Assembly (NCBI GenBank): GCA_028386065.3
Contig: JAKUCV010001510.1
Span: 103,994-167,993 of the forward strand
DNA from: Turnera subulata
Taxonomy: Eukaryota; Streptophyta; Magnoliopsida; Malpighiales; Passifloraceae
Direction: 5' to 3'
DNA length: 64,000 bases
Positions 11,290-23,595 of this stretch are shown in pieces. The position numbers were made by a program, and so were the translations under genes. Within the stretch, counting starts at the first letter, position 1, and each line of letters starts with the position of its first letter. The notes beneath the pieces were generated by a model. The model had not been told where the DNA came from, ran no database searches, and saw only the letters and a list, made by a program, of their open reading frames with translations.

Positions 11290-12141
11290 TTAAGACACCC
11301 CAGTATCAGCTAATGTTGTTCATTCTGGTTTTAACTGTATAATAGTGTGATTTACTTGCTGTAATGTTTGTACCTCTATCTCATTCTATAGTTTCAAAAT
11401 TATGTCCTTGTAATCACTACGTCGATGAAATTATTAGACTTCAGTTTGAATTTGGAGATTCGGTTTTCTTCATATCTTGAGTGTTATCTAGATAGTAATG
11501 GTGCCATGAAAGTCAGACAAGGGGGGCAGTGAAGAAAATTAAGAAACAAACTTGCATTAGTTCCCTGAACTGTTTGTTCACAGCTAACTATGTTTGACTA
11601 ACTATACAGGAAAAAACAACATTAATCAGTGCCGCGAATCTGATTATGATTTGTAGGGGATTAAAATTTCTGGCGTTCGAATCAAGTTGGGTATAAAGGT
11701 CTGCATCATTACCATATTTTTTGGACTTGGATCAGAACAGAGCTACACCTTTTCCTGGATTTCATGGAAGCTGCATTACAAGTCACAGGAACACACTTCT
11801 ATTGGCAAAACCAATTACAATCCCTTTTCTTCATACATTAATTCAAAAGCTACCAATATAACCTTAGTTTTAAAGCTTTTTCTTTCTCTGATTAAATTTC
11901 TAACACAAATACCGATGAACAGAGAAAGTACAGAAGTTAAGATTGATGTCCCACAGGTAGTTGGATCCTTGGAGTGTGATTGATGGTCTTAGGCTTTTCT
12001 TGCTTTTGTGTGGGTTCTCCTAACATTTATTGATCACACTACCTCAGTTTACTGCAAAATGTTATTTCTTCAAGCATCCTAAGACTATTTTCTACATTGC
12101 ACTGTCCTGTGACCTGTGGAAGAACTGCAAAAACTAGTCAC
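11290..12141. other. Intergenic; GDSL 3' flank, no gene seen
   Basis: Contains the probable 3' UTR of the GDSL gene (to about 11,460). A 98-codon plus-strand ORF at 11,687-11,983 has no recognisable family. The start of the tandemly duplicated segment falls at about 12,142. Confidence 0.45.
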
Positions 12142-14335
12142 TTCATTGGCTCTAATTTCCGTTTCTGTATGGTGATCATGTCATATTTCCTCACCATACA
12201 CACAGCAGTCCCAAGATAACTTTGTTTACTGTCGAAGCCACCTCCACAACAATGCTTTTATGGGTAAAGGATGATGCTTTAGTCCAATAATTGATTATAA
12301 TTTATTAATTGATAAAAACTTCTGGAACCAAAACCAGTCCTGCAGCAATTAAATACCCTCATGATGTTCACCTTGGAATGATTGTGACAATGATGAAGAT
12401 TGCCTTTCAATGTTCCTCCCTGAAGCTGAAGGTAATAGAACAACAGTTTGAACTGATGTAGATGAAGATGGAGCAGGAGCTGAATTCTCAAGAGTAGAGT
12501 GAGTACTGTCCTTACTGCTATAAGTGATGCTTGTCTCACTCTAAGTAGACCTCTCATTTAAAGCCTCTGGTGGTGTTGGTTTCAAAGTCTCTACATTTCC
12601 CTCAAGCATCTCCACTACCTTTCCCATAGATGGCCTTTGAGATGGATACTCCTGAATACACCAAAATAACTTCAATAGCCCTCCTCACTTGATCCATTTC
12701 TATATGCTGATCAGCAAGTCTTTTGTCAACAATTTGTCACTAAATTACCCTTTTCAAATTCTTCATAAGCCCAGATCGAGAACCTCCTCTGGCAAATTTC
12801 TGCTGAGACTTCAAAGTTTCTTCTCCCACTGACTATTTCCAATAGCATCATACCATAACTATAGACGTCCGATTTCGATGTTACCGGAAGATTGGCAAGC
12901 CATTCCGGGGCAAATATCCTCTAGTCCTTCTAACACTTGTCAAGATAAATCCATACACTTGAGCTCCAGCATTGCCTCTCCTCATCGCTGCTCTCATCAG
13001 GGGAAGGATTTGGCTGGACCCTTCACATAACAAATACTAGGCAGTGCTTGACTCTGATACCCAGAAACAAATTCTGGTGTTTTCAAGTAACACAATCCTG
13101 ATCCATCAGACAAAGATGAGGAAGCAACGGAAGCTAACCCACCAGAGAGCCAGTTCACTCTGCATCCTGTTATTCCAAGAATGACTATTTGCTCAGTCTG
13201 GTAAGTCAAGAACTTGGTATGCGTTAATGCCACCATGGTACCACTGTTCAGACAATCTTGAATCTCCACTTTTCTCTTACATCCTTTTCTGCCATCATTT
13301 ACATCAACAGGTTCAAAATTCTGAGGAGGACATCTACAAACTGGATTAGAACTTGAGTCATTGTTACTGCAAATCCCCATATTTCCACAATATCCATAAA
13401 CCTGACACTGATCAGCCAATGCAGCCCATGCCACAGTTGCAATCCCAGTACCTCTAGTGGAACTATAAATCCTCAAGTTTCCATCACTGTCTAGTCTCAA
13501 AGACCTGAAAACATCACTACCTTCTCCATAATCATTACTATAAGCAACATTCATTCCTCTGCTCAAGATACCATCTAAAAGCAACAGGATATCATTTCCT
13601 TGAAACCGCAAGCTCGGAGAATCGGAGATGATGACAAATTAGATGCAGCAGAACCCAAACCTTGACTCCAATACACCATGCTCCGATTCCATTGCAATGT
13701 AACTTACATATGTAAGGCTTCCAGAGCTCAAAAGGCCGAAAGAGTAAATCCCTTTTTTCTCAAAGTTTGGTTCACAGTGAAGTTCTGTGAAGGAAGAATA
13801 GTCTCGGCGGGATTCTGTGAAGTAGACCAAACAGGGTTCCTGCCCTTGTAGAGAACCAGAATGCCTGAGCCATCCAAAGAAGCAGAAGTGGCACCAAGAT
13901 TTGCTGTCCCAGAATTCCAGATAGTGGCACCTGAGCCATTGACAAGCTGGAGATTGCCGGTTTGGAGGAACTGCAAAGAGCCCTCCCTGTCTACAACTGC
14001 AGAGAAGCCACCAAGTGTCCTCACAGGAACTCCACCATTGTAGATGCATGATGGATAAGGTGTAAGAGGAGGAGGAGGAGGAATCCACCTGTTAAAGCCA
14101 AGAAAGAAAGTGTTATTGGGAGAAGATAACCAGGTTTGGTTTGTGTTTGAAGGGAAGAGGGATGAGCCTGGTGATATATTTGCTGCACAATGACTTGGTG
14201 ATGAAGGAGAGGAAGAGCAACCGAAGGAAAAGAGACATCAAGCTCATTATTTCTCTCTTCTGTTTCTTTTTGGGGTCAGTTGCTGAATAATAAGTGAAAC
14301 AATGCATAATTGATTTACCCTTTTCTTTGTTATTA
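12142..14335. repeat. Tandem-duplication unit 1, left part
   Basis: This block is repeated at about 30,303-33,185, starting at the shared TTCATTGGCTCTAATTT and ending near TTCTTTGTTATTA. It contains kinase pseudogene A. Together with 27,620-30,297 it forms the first copy of the duplicated unit. Confidence 0.88.
12560..14247 (-). pseudogene. G-type lectin S-receptor-like kinase pseudogene A
   Basis: Read on the minus strand, a signal-peptide-like start (Met at 14,245-14,247) leads into a bulb-lectin region (13,728-14,024), then an S-locus/EGF-like region with CQVYGYCGNMGICSNN and a PAN-like region (12,997-13,611). It stops at about 13,000. The next recognisable part is the kinase C-lobe at 12,560-12,960, beginning around APEWLANLP and [20 protein letters not shown]. 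The transmembrane segment and the whole kinase N-lobe, including the ATP loop and catalytic loop, are missing. The lectin part is frameshifted (two overlapping frames near 13,640-14,088) and the C-lobe carries several stops. It cannot make a receptor kinase. The intact relative is at 35,508-37,895. Confidence 0.88.
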
Positions 14336-14354
14336 GCTACGATATTGACTTAAG

Positions 14355-14566
14355 AACCAATTGAGGTTGGTTCAAGTGGTAAGCGACTTGTTCTGCTTAA
14401 GCGAGGTCTCGGGTTCGAGTTCTCGTGTACGTAAAAAACCTCATTTGGGAGACTCACCCACCATTACCTAGGTGAGCTACCCGAGTCGAGCTGGATTTAG
14501 TCCGGTGCCTTTGATGTCCTTAAAGGTGGACTGACCCGAGATACCAGTGGGAAAACAAAAAAAAAG
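14355..14566 (+). mobile_element. tRNA-derived SINE, 212 bp, with TSD
   Basis: A Pol III A-box-like TGGTTCAAGTGG lies near 14,368 and a B-box-like GGTTCGAGTTC near 14,412. The body ends in an A-rich tail. It is flanked by 14-bp direct repeats with one mismatch (GATATTGACTTAAG at 14,341-14,354; GATATTGCCTTAAG at 14,567-14,580). This is the layout of a plant SINE, which moves by using LINE enzymes. Confidence 0.88.
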
Positions 14567-14769
14567 GATATTGCCTTAAGTAAGGCAACTAACTCTTGGT
14601 CCTTAGGCATGTAGTCACTAGTGAATTGCTTTTTGAGTATGAAATTAACAATTTGTCTCCTCCTCCAGTCCTTTTTCTACTTAAATTTCTTCATATTAAA
14701 CTAAGAAAAATAATAACAAGATTCTTCCTGGCTAGCCACGTCATAAGTACCCTCATTAGGGGTGCGTTT

Positions 14770-16340
14770 GGCAGTTCTTTATGTTTACCATAGTTTATGC
14801 AGAAGAGTGATTGAAATTTTAAAAAAAATTTGTAGGGAAATATACCAAAACATAAATATTTCTACTCATTAACTACTATTGACTCATAACCAATAATTAT
14901 CTTTCTTTGTTTTACTGTAGGAGGAGAATGACTCACTATATATTTTTAAAATATTCCAACCATCCCTTACAAGTTGGTAAGGCCAAATGTAGGATTGTCA
15001 TTTTTTAAAGTAGGATTTTCATTTTCTAAAGCTCCCTACAGAGATATTTTAGCAAAATTTTGCTCTGAAATATACCAAAACATAAAGTAAAAACTTAGTA
15101 CTTCTCGCTATTGGTTATTGACTCACAACTAATAGTTTTATCTTCTTTTGTTTTACCAATGTCTGAAAGAAGAAATGGACTCACTACATATTTTCGAAGT
15201 ACTCTAAGCATCCTTTACAACTTGGTATCACCAAATGTAGAATTGTCATTTTTCGGAGTAGGATTGTCATTTTCCAAAGTTCCCTTTTATGACAATTTGT
15301 GAAAGAAAAGATTGAAATTTTAATAAAATTTTGTTGTAAAATATACCAAAACATAAATTACAAACTCAATATTCCTTTTTATCAAAGGTTAATCCCTCTA
15401 AAAATTTTGGTCATGTAATAGTTCTTTCCTCATGTTCTTTCCTGTCCTTTAGTTCATCAAAGGTTATTCCCTATATTTTTTTTTTCACAGATCTGCATAA
15501 ACTTTCTCAAAATCCTAAATATGTTAGATTTTTTTCTTTTTAAAAAAAAAATAAATCAAAATATGTCTTACATTCTCATTTTTTTTAAAAAAAATCTCAC
15601 AAAAATTGCGTAGTTGGGCTTTAAGCCCATCCAATCAACCAAAAAATTGCATAGCTAAGGCCCAAATCTGATAGTGACATTTTTCTTGAAAGGAAAGTAA
15701 TACTATCAGTGAATCCGAAACCGAGACCGATTGGTTACAAATAAAAAAGAAATCCATGTACATGTCGGTTTAAACTCAGTATTTCTCCTTATTATCTATT
15801 GATTCATAACCAACAATTATCTTTTTTATTTTACTAATGCCTGTAAGAGGAGATAGACCCATTACATATTTTCAAAATACTTCAACAATCACTTACAAGT
15901 TGGTATCGCTAACTATAGAATTGTCATTTTGTAGAGTAGGATTGCCATTTTCCAAAGTTCTATATTATAGCAATTTATGCTGAGGAAAGATTGAAATTGA
16001 ATTGTCATTTTGTAAACTAGGATTGCCATTTTCCAGAGTTCTCTATTATAGCAATTTATGCTGAGGAAAGATTAAAATTTTAGCAAAATTTTGCTGTAAA
16101 TTATACGATAACAAAAAGCAGAAACTCAATGTTTCTCTTCATTAGCGATTGACTGACTGTTGAGTTCCTCCTCGCTATTGACTCACAACCAACTGTTTCA
16201 TAAAAAATTAATCTCCTCTACAAAACTTTGACTATTTCTTCATATGCATGTGTACTTACATACACCCACACATATATATATATAGTAATAGTTTTTCCAA
16301 TTTTCTCCTGTCCTTTGGCTCATCAAATATTAGTTTCCTT
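14770..16340. repeat. Degenerate tandem-repeat field, units about 250 bp
   Basis: A module recurs about four times. It contains ATATACCAAAACATAAA, then a TATTGACTCA-AACCAA block, a TTTGTTTTAC block, a CTTACAA-TTGGTA block and a GTAGGATTGTCATTTT block. Starts lie near 14,830, 15,070, 15,765 and 16,090. Copies have drifted and carry indels. No coding sequence is visible. Confidence 0.7.
15487..15768 (+). promoter_or_regulatory. Orphan copy of a J-domain-gene promoter
   Basis: This stretch follows the upstream region of the gene at 28,292 (27,860-28,175) step by step: the CTATGTTAGATTTTT-like start, the palindrome GGGCTTTAAGCCC (15,616-15,628; counterpart 27,995-28,007), the AAAGTAATAC block, the AATCCGAAAC block and CATGTCGGTTTA. 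It stops before the TATA box and no J-domain reading frame follows. The repeat field resumes instead. Confidence 0.75.
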
Positions 16341-16650
16341 GAAAATTTTTACTATTCCTCCACATGCATGTGTACAATGTGTTGCAGAAACACATCTTTG
16401 ATAAACAACCATTGTTTGTTTTTTCCTATTTTTTTCTTTTTGGTTTCTTTAATAATTTTGTTGTGTGCATGCATTTTAAAAAATTTAATGAGTCATTTTT
16501 TGTTATCGAGATAAATGAAGTGAGGTTAAAATGTTCACATTTATATTTTTATTTTTTTGAGAATTATTTTTCATATTTATTTTAAATATTTATGTGATGT
16601 ATTTAGCTAGATGTGTTTGTGATGGTACTCAAGTCACATATATATGGGGT
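16341..16650. other. AT-rich target DNA left of the Ty3 insertion
   Basis: T-rich sequence without a gene. It continues at 26,330 beyond the Ty3 element, joined by the duplicated TCATT. Confidence 0.5.
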
Positions 16651-16655
16651 TCATT

Positions 16656-18811
16656 TGAAGCGCCCCGACCCGTATTTACCGTACACAGTAAACACGTGCC
16701 GAAACTATTCTTATTGATAGAACAGACAGTATATCGCAGTCAAAGTACTACATGACAAATCCAAATACAACAGAAACATCATCCGTCACCCATACACGGG
16801 GACCATTATTCAACCCTCACAAACTAGCACAACAGCAGCATCATACTCCAATATAAACAGCACCATAGTTAACATAGCAAGCAGCAACACAGCAACATAT
16901 ATTACACAGCAGCGGAAGACTTATATGCACATACAGCGGAGGTATGGATCCAGAGTCAGGTAGAGAAGAAAGCAGCAGCCATCAAACATCGTACTTGAAC
17001 TACGAAACAACTTAACCTACGGGATGATACCCCGCAGGTGAGGGGTGAGTCCGAAGTGCTCACCGACGAAGGATAAACAGTGATATGCAAGCAACCGTAA
17101 TACAGTAAAGCAAACACAAGTAAATCAACAGCACATTTCAAATAAGACTGAGCCAAGACCAAAAGAATATTTAACATAATTTCCAATTTTATTTTCCGGG
17201 CCCCGACACTGGACAAGCTAGGGTCGTACCAGGTTATCAATTAATTCCGGATGCTAGGTCAAAGAGAACCATACCATTCTTACCATACCGGGTTCAATAA
17301 CCCAAAACTGGATATTTGGTATATCCAAACCACTGGGTATTCGGTATACCCTAACCACAGGCATCAACATGCCAACCGGATATTCGGTATATCCGAACCA
17401 CTGGGTATTCGGTTTACCCCAACCACAGGCATCAACATGCCAACCGGATATTCGGTATATCCGAACCACTGGGTATTCGGTATACCCCAACCACAGGCAT
17501 CAACATGCCAACCAAGTAACCAAACCAAGTAACCGACCATAGCATCCCAAAATTAATTTTCAAACCATCGGGTCGTACCACTACTTTCCACATGACAATC
17601 ATATCATCATCTCATATCAATTCCAATTTCCAATTTCCATTTTCCTTTTCTCAACTATCCACAGTCAATTGTTCAATATCAATCTCAACACAATATCACA
17701 GAATCATTATCACAGTCCAACAACAACAATGATAACCACAGCAATCAAACAGCCAGCAATCAATATCTCAGCAGTTCAATCAAACAACAAAGAACACAAA
17801 GTATTACATGCAATATAACAAAGGTTATCCATCCTCACCTTAGCCGTTTATCAATTATGGAATTGCCCAACAGATTCCAAGTCCGGTTCCTCAGCAAATT
17901 ACTGGTTATCAACTCCTCGGTTTGCAGACGATGGCGGCGCGACAAAGTATGACGCGGGACGGCAAGGCGAAGGCGACGTGAGGCACCAGCAGCAGGGAGG
18001 CGGGACGGCGGCTGTCAGAGTCAGCAGGGGCGGTGCTCGTCGGCGACAGTTGCAGCGAGGAAAAGAGAGGGAGGACGGCGACGTCCACTCCTCGTCCTGC
18101 AGCGTCGGCGTCTAGAGGAAGGAGAGGAAAAGCGAGTGGCGACGGCAACGAGATGGTCTCGGTGGTGTGGGTGGTGTTCACGGGTGGCTTGGCCACAGCG
18201 GCGGTGAAGGGAAAAAAAGAAAAAAAAAAAGAAGGAGGAGGGAGCGTGGTGACGTGGCAGTGAGGGGTTGGGTATTGTGTTGTTATTTTTTTTTCTTCTT
18301 TTCTTGTTCTGGTTTCTTGGGTAAGGTTTGCAGGGGAAGAGTATAGCGGTGGTATATGCAGGGAAAAGATGGAGACGAGGGTGATGATGGTGGTGGTGTA
18401 CTGATGAGGCAGGAAAAACACAGCTATATAGGCATGCAAATCCACTGGTAAGTCACAGGCATAACAGGTAGAGGCGGCTGAATAATTGAGCTTCAATTAT
18501 GCAGTTACTATACTGCATGTGAAGTGTGACCCGCCTGGACCAGAAAATACCCAATATACCCACTTATCTTATTTCTGATCCGTTAACTCGAGGATGAACC
18601 CGACTTTTCTGAAGATTCCTGGACCCGGAAAAATCCCAACTTGGTCCGTAAAATCCGCAGAAAAATCCCGAACGTGGGACAAGGCTCGGTTTCGAAATCC
18701 AATGCTCGATTTACCATAATTTAATTACCCAAGATTAAAATCAATGGTAAATTACTGTAAATTAACTTAAAAGTCCCGGTAAAAATGAAATTTTTACCTG
18801 GGCTGTTACAG
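16656..18811 (-). repeat. 3' LTR of the Ty3 element
   Basis: On the minus strand it starts TGTAACAGCCC and ends GGGGCGCTTCA. A purine-rich tract (AAGGTGGGTAGG on the minus strand, 18,814-18,825) lies just inside, as expected for plus-strand priming. It contains a 68-bp tandem array (17,332-17,515) and a GC-rich segment at 17,930-18,260 that gives long but meaningless ORFs. Confidence 0.95.
17332..17515. repeat. 68-bp tandem array inside the LTR, about 2.7 copies
   Basis: Units start with ACTGGGTATTCGGT at 17,332, 17,400 and 17,468. The other LTR has the same array at 24,842, 24,910 and 24,978. Sub-motifs GGTATAC and GGTATATCC are partly palindromic. Confidence 0.93.
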
Positions 18812-18872
18812 CCTACCCACCTTAAAAGAATTTCGTCCTCAAAATTCACTCCGGAGCTGTGAACAGGTGCGG

Positions 18873-19679
18873 TTACTGAGAACGCATATGCTCCTCGACT
18901 TCCCACGTAGACTCGTTCGCAGAGTGCTTGCTCCACTTAACCTTCACCATCGGAATAACTCTATTCCTTAACTGTCTGACCTCTCGGGCTAGAATCTGCT
19001 CTGGCAACTCTGTATACGTAAGATCCTCTGCGACCTCAACATCTGCTGTAGTAACCACATGGCTCGGATCTGTTCTGTACCTCCTCAACATGGAAACATG
19101 GAACACATCATGAATCCGTGACAACTCCTCTGGTAAAGACAATCTGTACGCCAAGGGTCCAACCCTTTCCACGATCTCATATGGTCCGATGTACCTGGGA
19201 CTCAGTTTCCCTCTTTTTCCGAATCTGATTACACCCTTCCAAGGCGCAACTCAGAGGAAAACTCTTTCTCCCACCTGGTATTCCATCTCACGACGATGCT
19301 TATCGGCATAGCTCTTCTGTCGGTCCTGTGCTGCTCTCATACTCTGCTTAACTATCTGAATCTTATCAACTGTCTGCTTAACCAAATCTGGACTAACGAT
19401 TAAGCGAAGATCTTCTTCATCCCAACAAACTGGACTTCGGCACTTTCTTCCGTAAAGAGCTTCAAACGGTGGCATGCCAATACTGGAATCATAACTGTTG
19501 TTGTAGGCAAACTCCGCTAAAGACAAATACTGGTCCCAACTCCCACTGAAGTTAAGAGCACAAGCCCTTAGCATATCTTCCAGTGTCTGAATAGTCCTCT
19601 CTGACTGTCCGTCTGTCTGAGGATGAAATGCGGTGCTGAAACTCAGCTTGTACCCAGAGCTGTTTGCAGACTCTTCCAA
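18873..19679 (-). pseudogene. Ty3 integrase C-terminal part and chromodomain (broken)
   Basis: 19,251-19,679 encodes the last part of the integrase core, with HPQTDGQSERTIQTLEDMLR carrying the final acidic residue of the DDE triad, and then the region leading to the C-terminal integrase domain. An in-frame TGA interrupts it at 19,251-19,253. The same frame then continues to 18,873 through a chromodomain with the EQILAREVRQ and VKVKWSKHSANESTWE motifs. In living elements the chromodomain steers integration toward particular chromatin. Confidence 0.9.
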
Positions 19680-21238
19680 AACCGTGATGTGAACCTCGGA
19701 TCTCTGTCTGAGACTATGGACTTAGGAATTCCATGTAGCCTCACAATCTCCGCAACATACTGTTTTGCCAACTTATCCAAGGTGTCTGTCTGTCGAATGG
19801 GAAGAAAATGGGCTGATTTTGTAAGCCGGTCAACGATAACCCAGATAGCATCATGCTGTCTCCGAGTCAACGGTAACCCAATCACAAAATCCATAGTGAT
19901 CATCTCTCATTTCCACTCTGGCACTGTCAAAGATCTCATATTTCCCATTGGAGCCTGATGCTCAGCTTTCACTTGCTGGCAGGTGATACACTTAGCAACA
20001 TACTCTGCTACGTCTTTCTTCATGCACGGCCACCAATAATGACTCCTCAAATTCTGGTACATCTTGGTGCTCCCGAGATGCATGGCATACGGCGTCATAT
20101 GTCCTTCTTCCAGAATCTGACTGCGCAGGTCACCTACACTGGGTACACATAGACGTTTTCCCAGCATCAGTGCACTATCCTCGGCTATGTGAAACTTATC
20201 TTCTTTTTCACTGCGGACTGCATCCTTCAGCTTGATCAAGTCGGGATCTCCATCTTGTAACTCCACAATCCAGCCTCTCAGGTTAGACTTGACTTCAATA
20301 TGTGTCAACAAAGCTCCTGTCTCATCAACTGACAAATCAACTCCCATCTTCCTTAACTCGATAAGAGAGGATATCGAGTAGGTCGTGGAAGCATCTTCTG
20401 GTTGTCTCCGGCTTAAAGCATCTGCTACGACATTAGCCTTTCCAGGGTGATACTCAATAGTACAATCATAATCATTCAGCAACTCAACCCAATGTCTCTG
20501 TCGCAGGTTAAGCTCCTTCTGAGTCATGATGTACTTGGGACTCTTATGATCTGTGAAAATCCGGCATCTCTCTCCAAACAAATAATGTTGCCAGATCTTC
20601 AAAGCAAGGATCACTGCGGCCATCTCTAAATCATGCGTCGGAAAATTCTTCTCGTATGGCCTCAACTGTCTTGAAGCATAGGCAATCACTCGGCCTTCTT
20701 GCATCAGAACTGCTCCCAAACCAAGACCTGAAGCATCGCAAAACAACACATACTCCACTCCTGGCTTAGGTAATGTCAAAACTGGCGCTGATGTCAACTT
20801 CTTCTTCAGTTCGTCAAAACTCTCCTGGCAGGATTCACTCCAAACAAATGCTTGATTTTTCTTCAACAACTTGGTCATAGGACTGGCTATCAAAGAAAAA
20901 CCCTCAATGAATCTCCGGTAATATCCTGCAAGACCAAGAAAACTTCTGACTTCGGGTACCGTCTTGGGCGGCTCCCACTCTAGAACAGCTTTTACTTTAG
21001 CAGGGTCAACTTTAATCCCATCCCCGGATACAACATGTCCGAGGAATGCAACTTCTTCAAGCCAGAACTCGCACTTGCAGAACTTGGCATACAACTCTTT
21101 TTCTCGCAATCTCTGTAGTACTACCCTTAGGTGCTCTTCATGTTCTTCCCTGTTCTTGGAGTATATCAGAATATCGTCGATGAAGACTACCACAAACTTA
21201 TCCAAGAACTCGTTCAGGACCAAGTGCATCAAGCACAT
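19643..21238 (-). pseudogene. Ty3 reverse transcriptase (C-terminal), RNase H, integrase N-terminal (broken)
   Basis: The frame from 21,238 contains the polymerase box [11 protein letters not shown], then RNase H motifs ([13 protein letters not shown], then HDLEMAAVI), then the zinc-binding part of integrase with histidines around GHMTPYAMH and CITCQQ. An in-frame TGA at 19,907-19,909 precedes the integrase core, with [10 protein letters not shown] and VSDRDPRF supplying the first two acidic residues (to 19,643). A frameshift near 19,650-19,680 separates it from the following segment. Confidence 0.93.
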
Positions 21239-21819
21239 GAAAACTGCAGGTGCATTGGCAAGCCAAAAGGAACCACTGTGAACTCAAAGTGTCCATACCG
21301 AGTGCGGAAGGCTGTCTTTGATATGTCCTTCTCTGCAATCTTGACTTGGTGATATCCAGACCGAAGATCATTCTTAGAAAACACAGTAGCTCCCTGTAAC
21401 TGATCGAAAAGATCATCAATCTTGGGAAGCGGATACTTGTTCTTTACTGTCACTTTATTCAATTGGCGATAGTCCACACACATGCACAAACTGCCATCTT
21501 TCTTCTTCACAAACAGAACTGGTGATCCCCAAGGTGAAATACTAGGTCTGATGAAACCTTTCTCTAACAGCTCATCTAACTGTTTCTTCAACTCCTGTAG
21601 TTTTGTTGGCGCCATCCCGTACGGTGCCATCAAAATAGGTGTCACTCCGGGCATCAAGTCGATAGTGTACTCAACTTTCCAGTCAGGTGGCAATCCCGAT
21701 AAATCCTCCGGGAATACATCTGGAAACTCTCTGACAACTATGATGTCCCCCAAAACCGGAGTCTGAACGTCTTCGCCCTTGATGTGAGTCAATAAGGCAT
21801 CTGGACCATGCGGCTTCAT
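21229..21819 (-). pseudogene. Ty3 protease-RT linker and reverse transcriptase N-terminal part
   Basis: Contains [10 protein letters not shown] and the early RT motifs ([44 protein letters not shown]). It is preceded by an in-frame TAG at about 21,827 and ends in a frameshift near 21,230-21,240, after which the reading continues in the next segment. Confidence 0.92.
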
Positions 21820-21998
21820 TTCGACATCCTAGTTAGAAGAGATACTACATGTAGTAGGAACTCTCCCAATACCTGTCAACAGAACTTGTCGTCCACCATC
21901 GGAAGTCAACAACACTTCCTTGGTTCGATAATTTACCAAAGCACTGTACCTCGACAACCAATCCATTCCCAGAATGATATCAAAACCTCCCATGTTCA

Positions 21999-23474
21999 TC
22001 ACAACCAACCGTCAAGAAAAACCTCATTATCGTACGAAAGAGAAACGTCTCCGCACACATGGGTTAATCTGACCACTATACCCGCAGGTAACCTAACCCT
22101 CATCGGACAAGTTAAATTTTCTCCCGTACAGTTATGTTGTGTTGCAAAACTTTGCGCGACAAAAGAATGCGTAGCACCAGGATCAATCAATGTATATGCA
22201 GTACTACCAAAGACTGTAAAAGTACCTGCTATGACATCGACATTCTCCGGATCCTCTTCAGCAGTGATAACAAATGCTCTCGGCACAGCCGCACTCTGAT
22301 TCATGGCTGACTGGGTCCTAGCAGGAACAGCTCCACGTCCTCGGCCTCGGCCAACTCCAGAACCACTAGGAACACTAGCAACTGAAGCTTGCACTATCTG
22401 AGTAGGTGCTGTACCTCTAGATCTTCCCAACTTGGGACAAGAATATCGGTAGTGCCCGACTTCGTTACACTCATAGCACCTCACCTGAGACAAGGGAAGT
22501 CTCGGGCGAGTATCCCCAGATGAAGTCCCTTCAGACTGAGTCCAAGAACTGCCTCGATTGTAGGTATTGTTGTTCCATCCACGTCCCTGACTCACTGGCA
22601 TAGAGCAGCTTTGTCCATACCCTGATCGGTTAGCAGGTGTCTGGAACCTCTTGTTCTGTCCCCCAGAACTCTGTGCAGCTTGCCTCTTAGGGATCTCTTG
22701 TTGTTTCCTCTCATTACCCAGCCAAATAATCTTAGCTCTCAGGGCATCTGTCAGCATGTCCTGGTAAGTCTCGTAGACCTTGCACCCCATGACTGTCTGG
22801 ATGCCAGATCGAAGACCATCCCAGAAACGTTTACATCTGGCCTCCGGAGTAGCTACAAACTCACTGGCATAAATGGACAAGCGGTTGAACTTGGCCTCAT
22901 AATCATTGACCGTCTGATCCGGTCCCTGTTGCAGTCCCAGAAACTCTCGTCTCAGCTGATCCTGGTATGCCTCAGAAACAAACTTCCTTCGGAACATCTC
23001 CATGAACTGGTTCCACGGTATAGTGATAGGTGTCGGCATGTCCCTAGTGGTAGACTCCCACCAATCAATGGCATCTCCTCGGAACATGGCAGTGGCGTAC
23101 CTGGCCCATCTATCATTCCTGCATGTCAGCCTCAGCATAACCCTGTTCATCTGTCTGAGCCACCGATCTATATCCTGTGGTGTAGTGACACTAGTGAAAA
23201 CCTCAGCCCCAAGCTTTTCCAGCTTCATATACACTGGATCCTCAACAGGTCCCTGGTTTTCCTATTCCCGAACTTCTATAGTATTGATACGGGCATCTCT
23301 GGCATCTTGCCTTTGCAGAATCTGAGTTACCACGTTTAACATCTGCGTAGGGTCTCCCAAAGGAACATTCGCAGGGTGTTCCGGACCTCCCGCAACTTGC
23401 TGCGGTTGATCCACCGATACCTGATCGTCATCTAGGTGAACTCCAGCATACTGATTCCCTCCAACCGGATCCAT
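21999..23474 (-). pseudogene. Ty3 Gag and aspartic protease (broken)
   Basis: Gag starts at the Met at 23,472-23,474 and is stopped by an in-frame TAG at 23,262-23,264. The same frame continues to 21,999. It contains the retrotransposon Gag core (WESTTRDMPTPITIPWNQF region), a CX2CX4HX4C zinc knuckle (CYECNEVGHYRYSC), and the start of the protease with LIDPGATHSF. The protease triplet is DPG rather than the usual DSG or DTG. The frame is lost near 22,010. Confidence 0.92.
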
Positions 23475-23581
23475 TCGTACCTATATGAGAATGTATATGT
23501 ATGCATATCATATCATGACAAATCTTATGCACAAACAAACAATCATGCAATCACAGTCATGTCCTTAATGACCTACTGCCT

Positions 23582-23593
23582 GCTCCGCTACCA
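23582..23593 (-). promoter_or_regulatory. Second primer-binding-site-like motif (PBS2)
   Basis: The minus strand reads TGGTAGCGGAGC, identical to PBS1 at 24,151-24,162. It follows, after 2 bases, a sequence ending GACGTTACA that looks like the 3' end of an LTR. It lies between the 5S-like segment and gag. Confidence 0.6.
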
Positions 23594-23595
23594 AC

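Noticed and set aside
11687..11983. 98-codon ORF downstream of the GDSL gene
   Set aside because: No motif, atypical composition and no paralogue in the window.
14364..14430. A functional tRNA gene
   Set aside because: A-box and B-box are present, but the cloverleaf cannot be completed and the unit has a tail and target duplication, so it is a SINE.
17332..17515. CRISPR-like array or satellite
   Set aside because: Direct 68-bp tandem units without unique spacers, located at the same place in both LTRs of a plant retrotransposon.
17909..18496. 195-codon minus-strand ORF (and its partner at 25,367-25,975) as a gene
   Set aside because: It lies in the GC- and CT-rich part of the Ty3 LTRs, is low complexity, and differs in frame between the two LTR copies.
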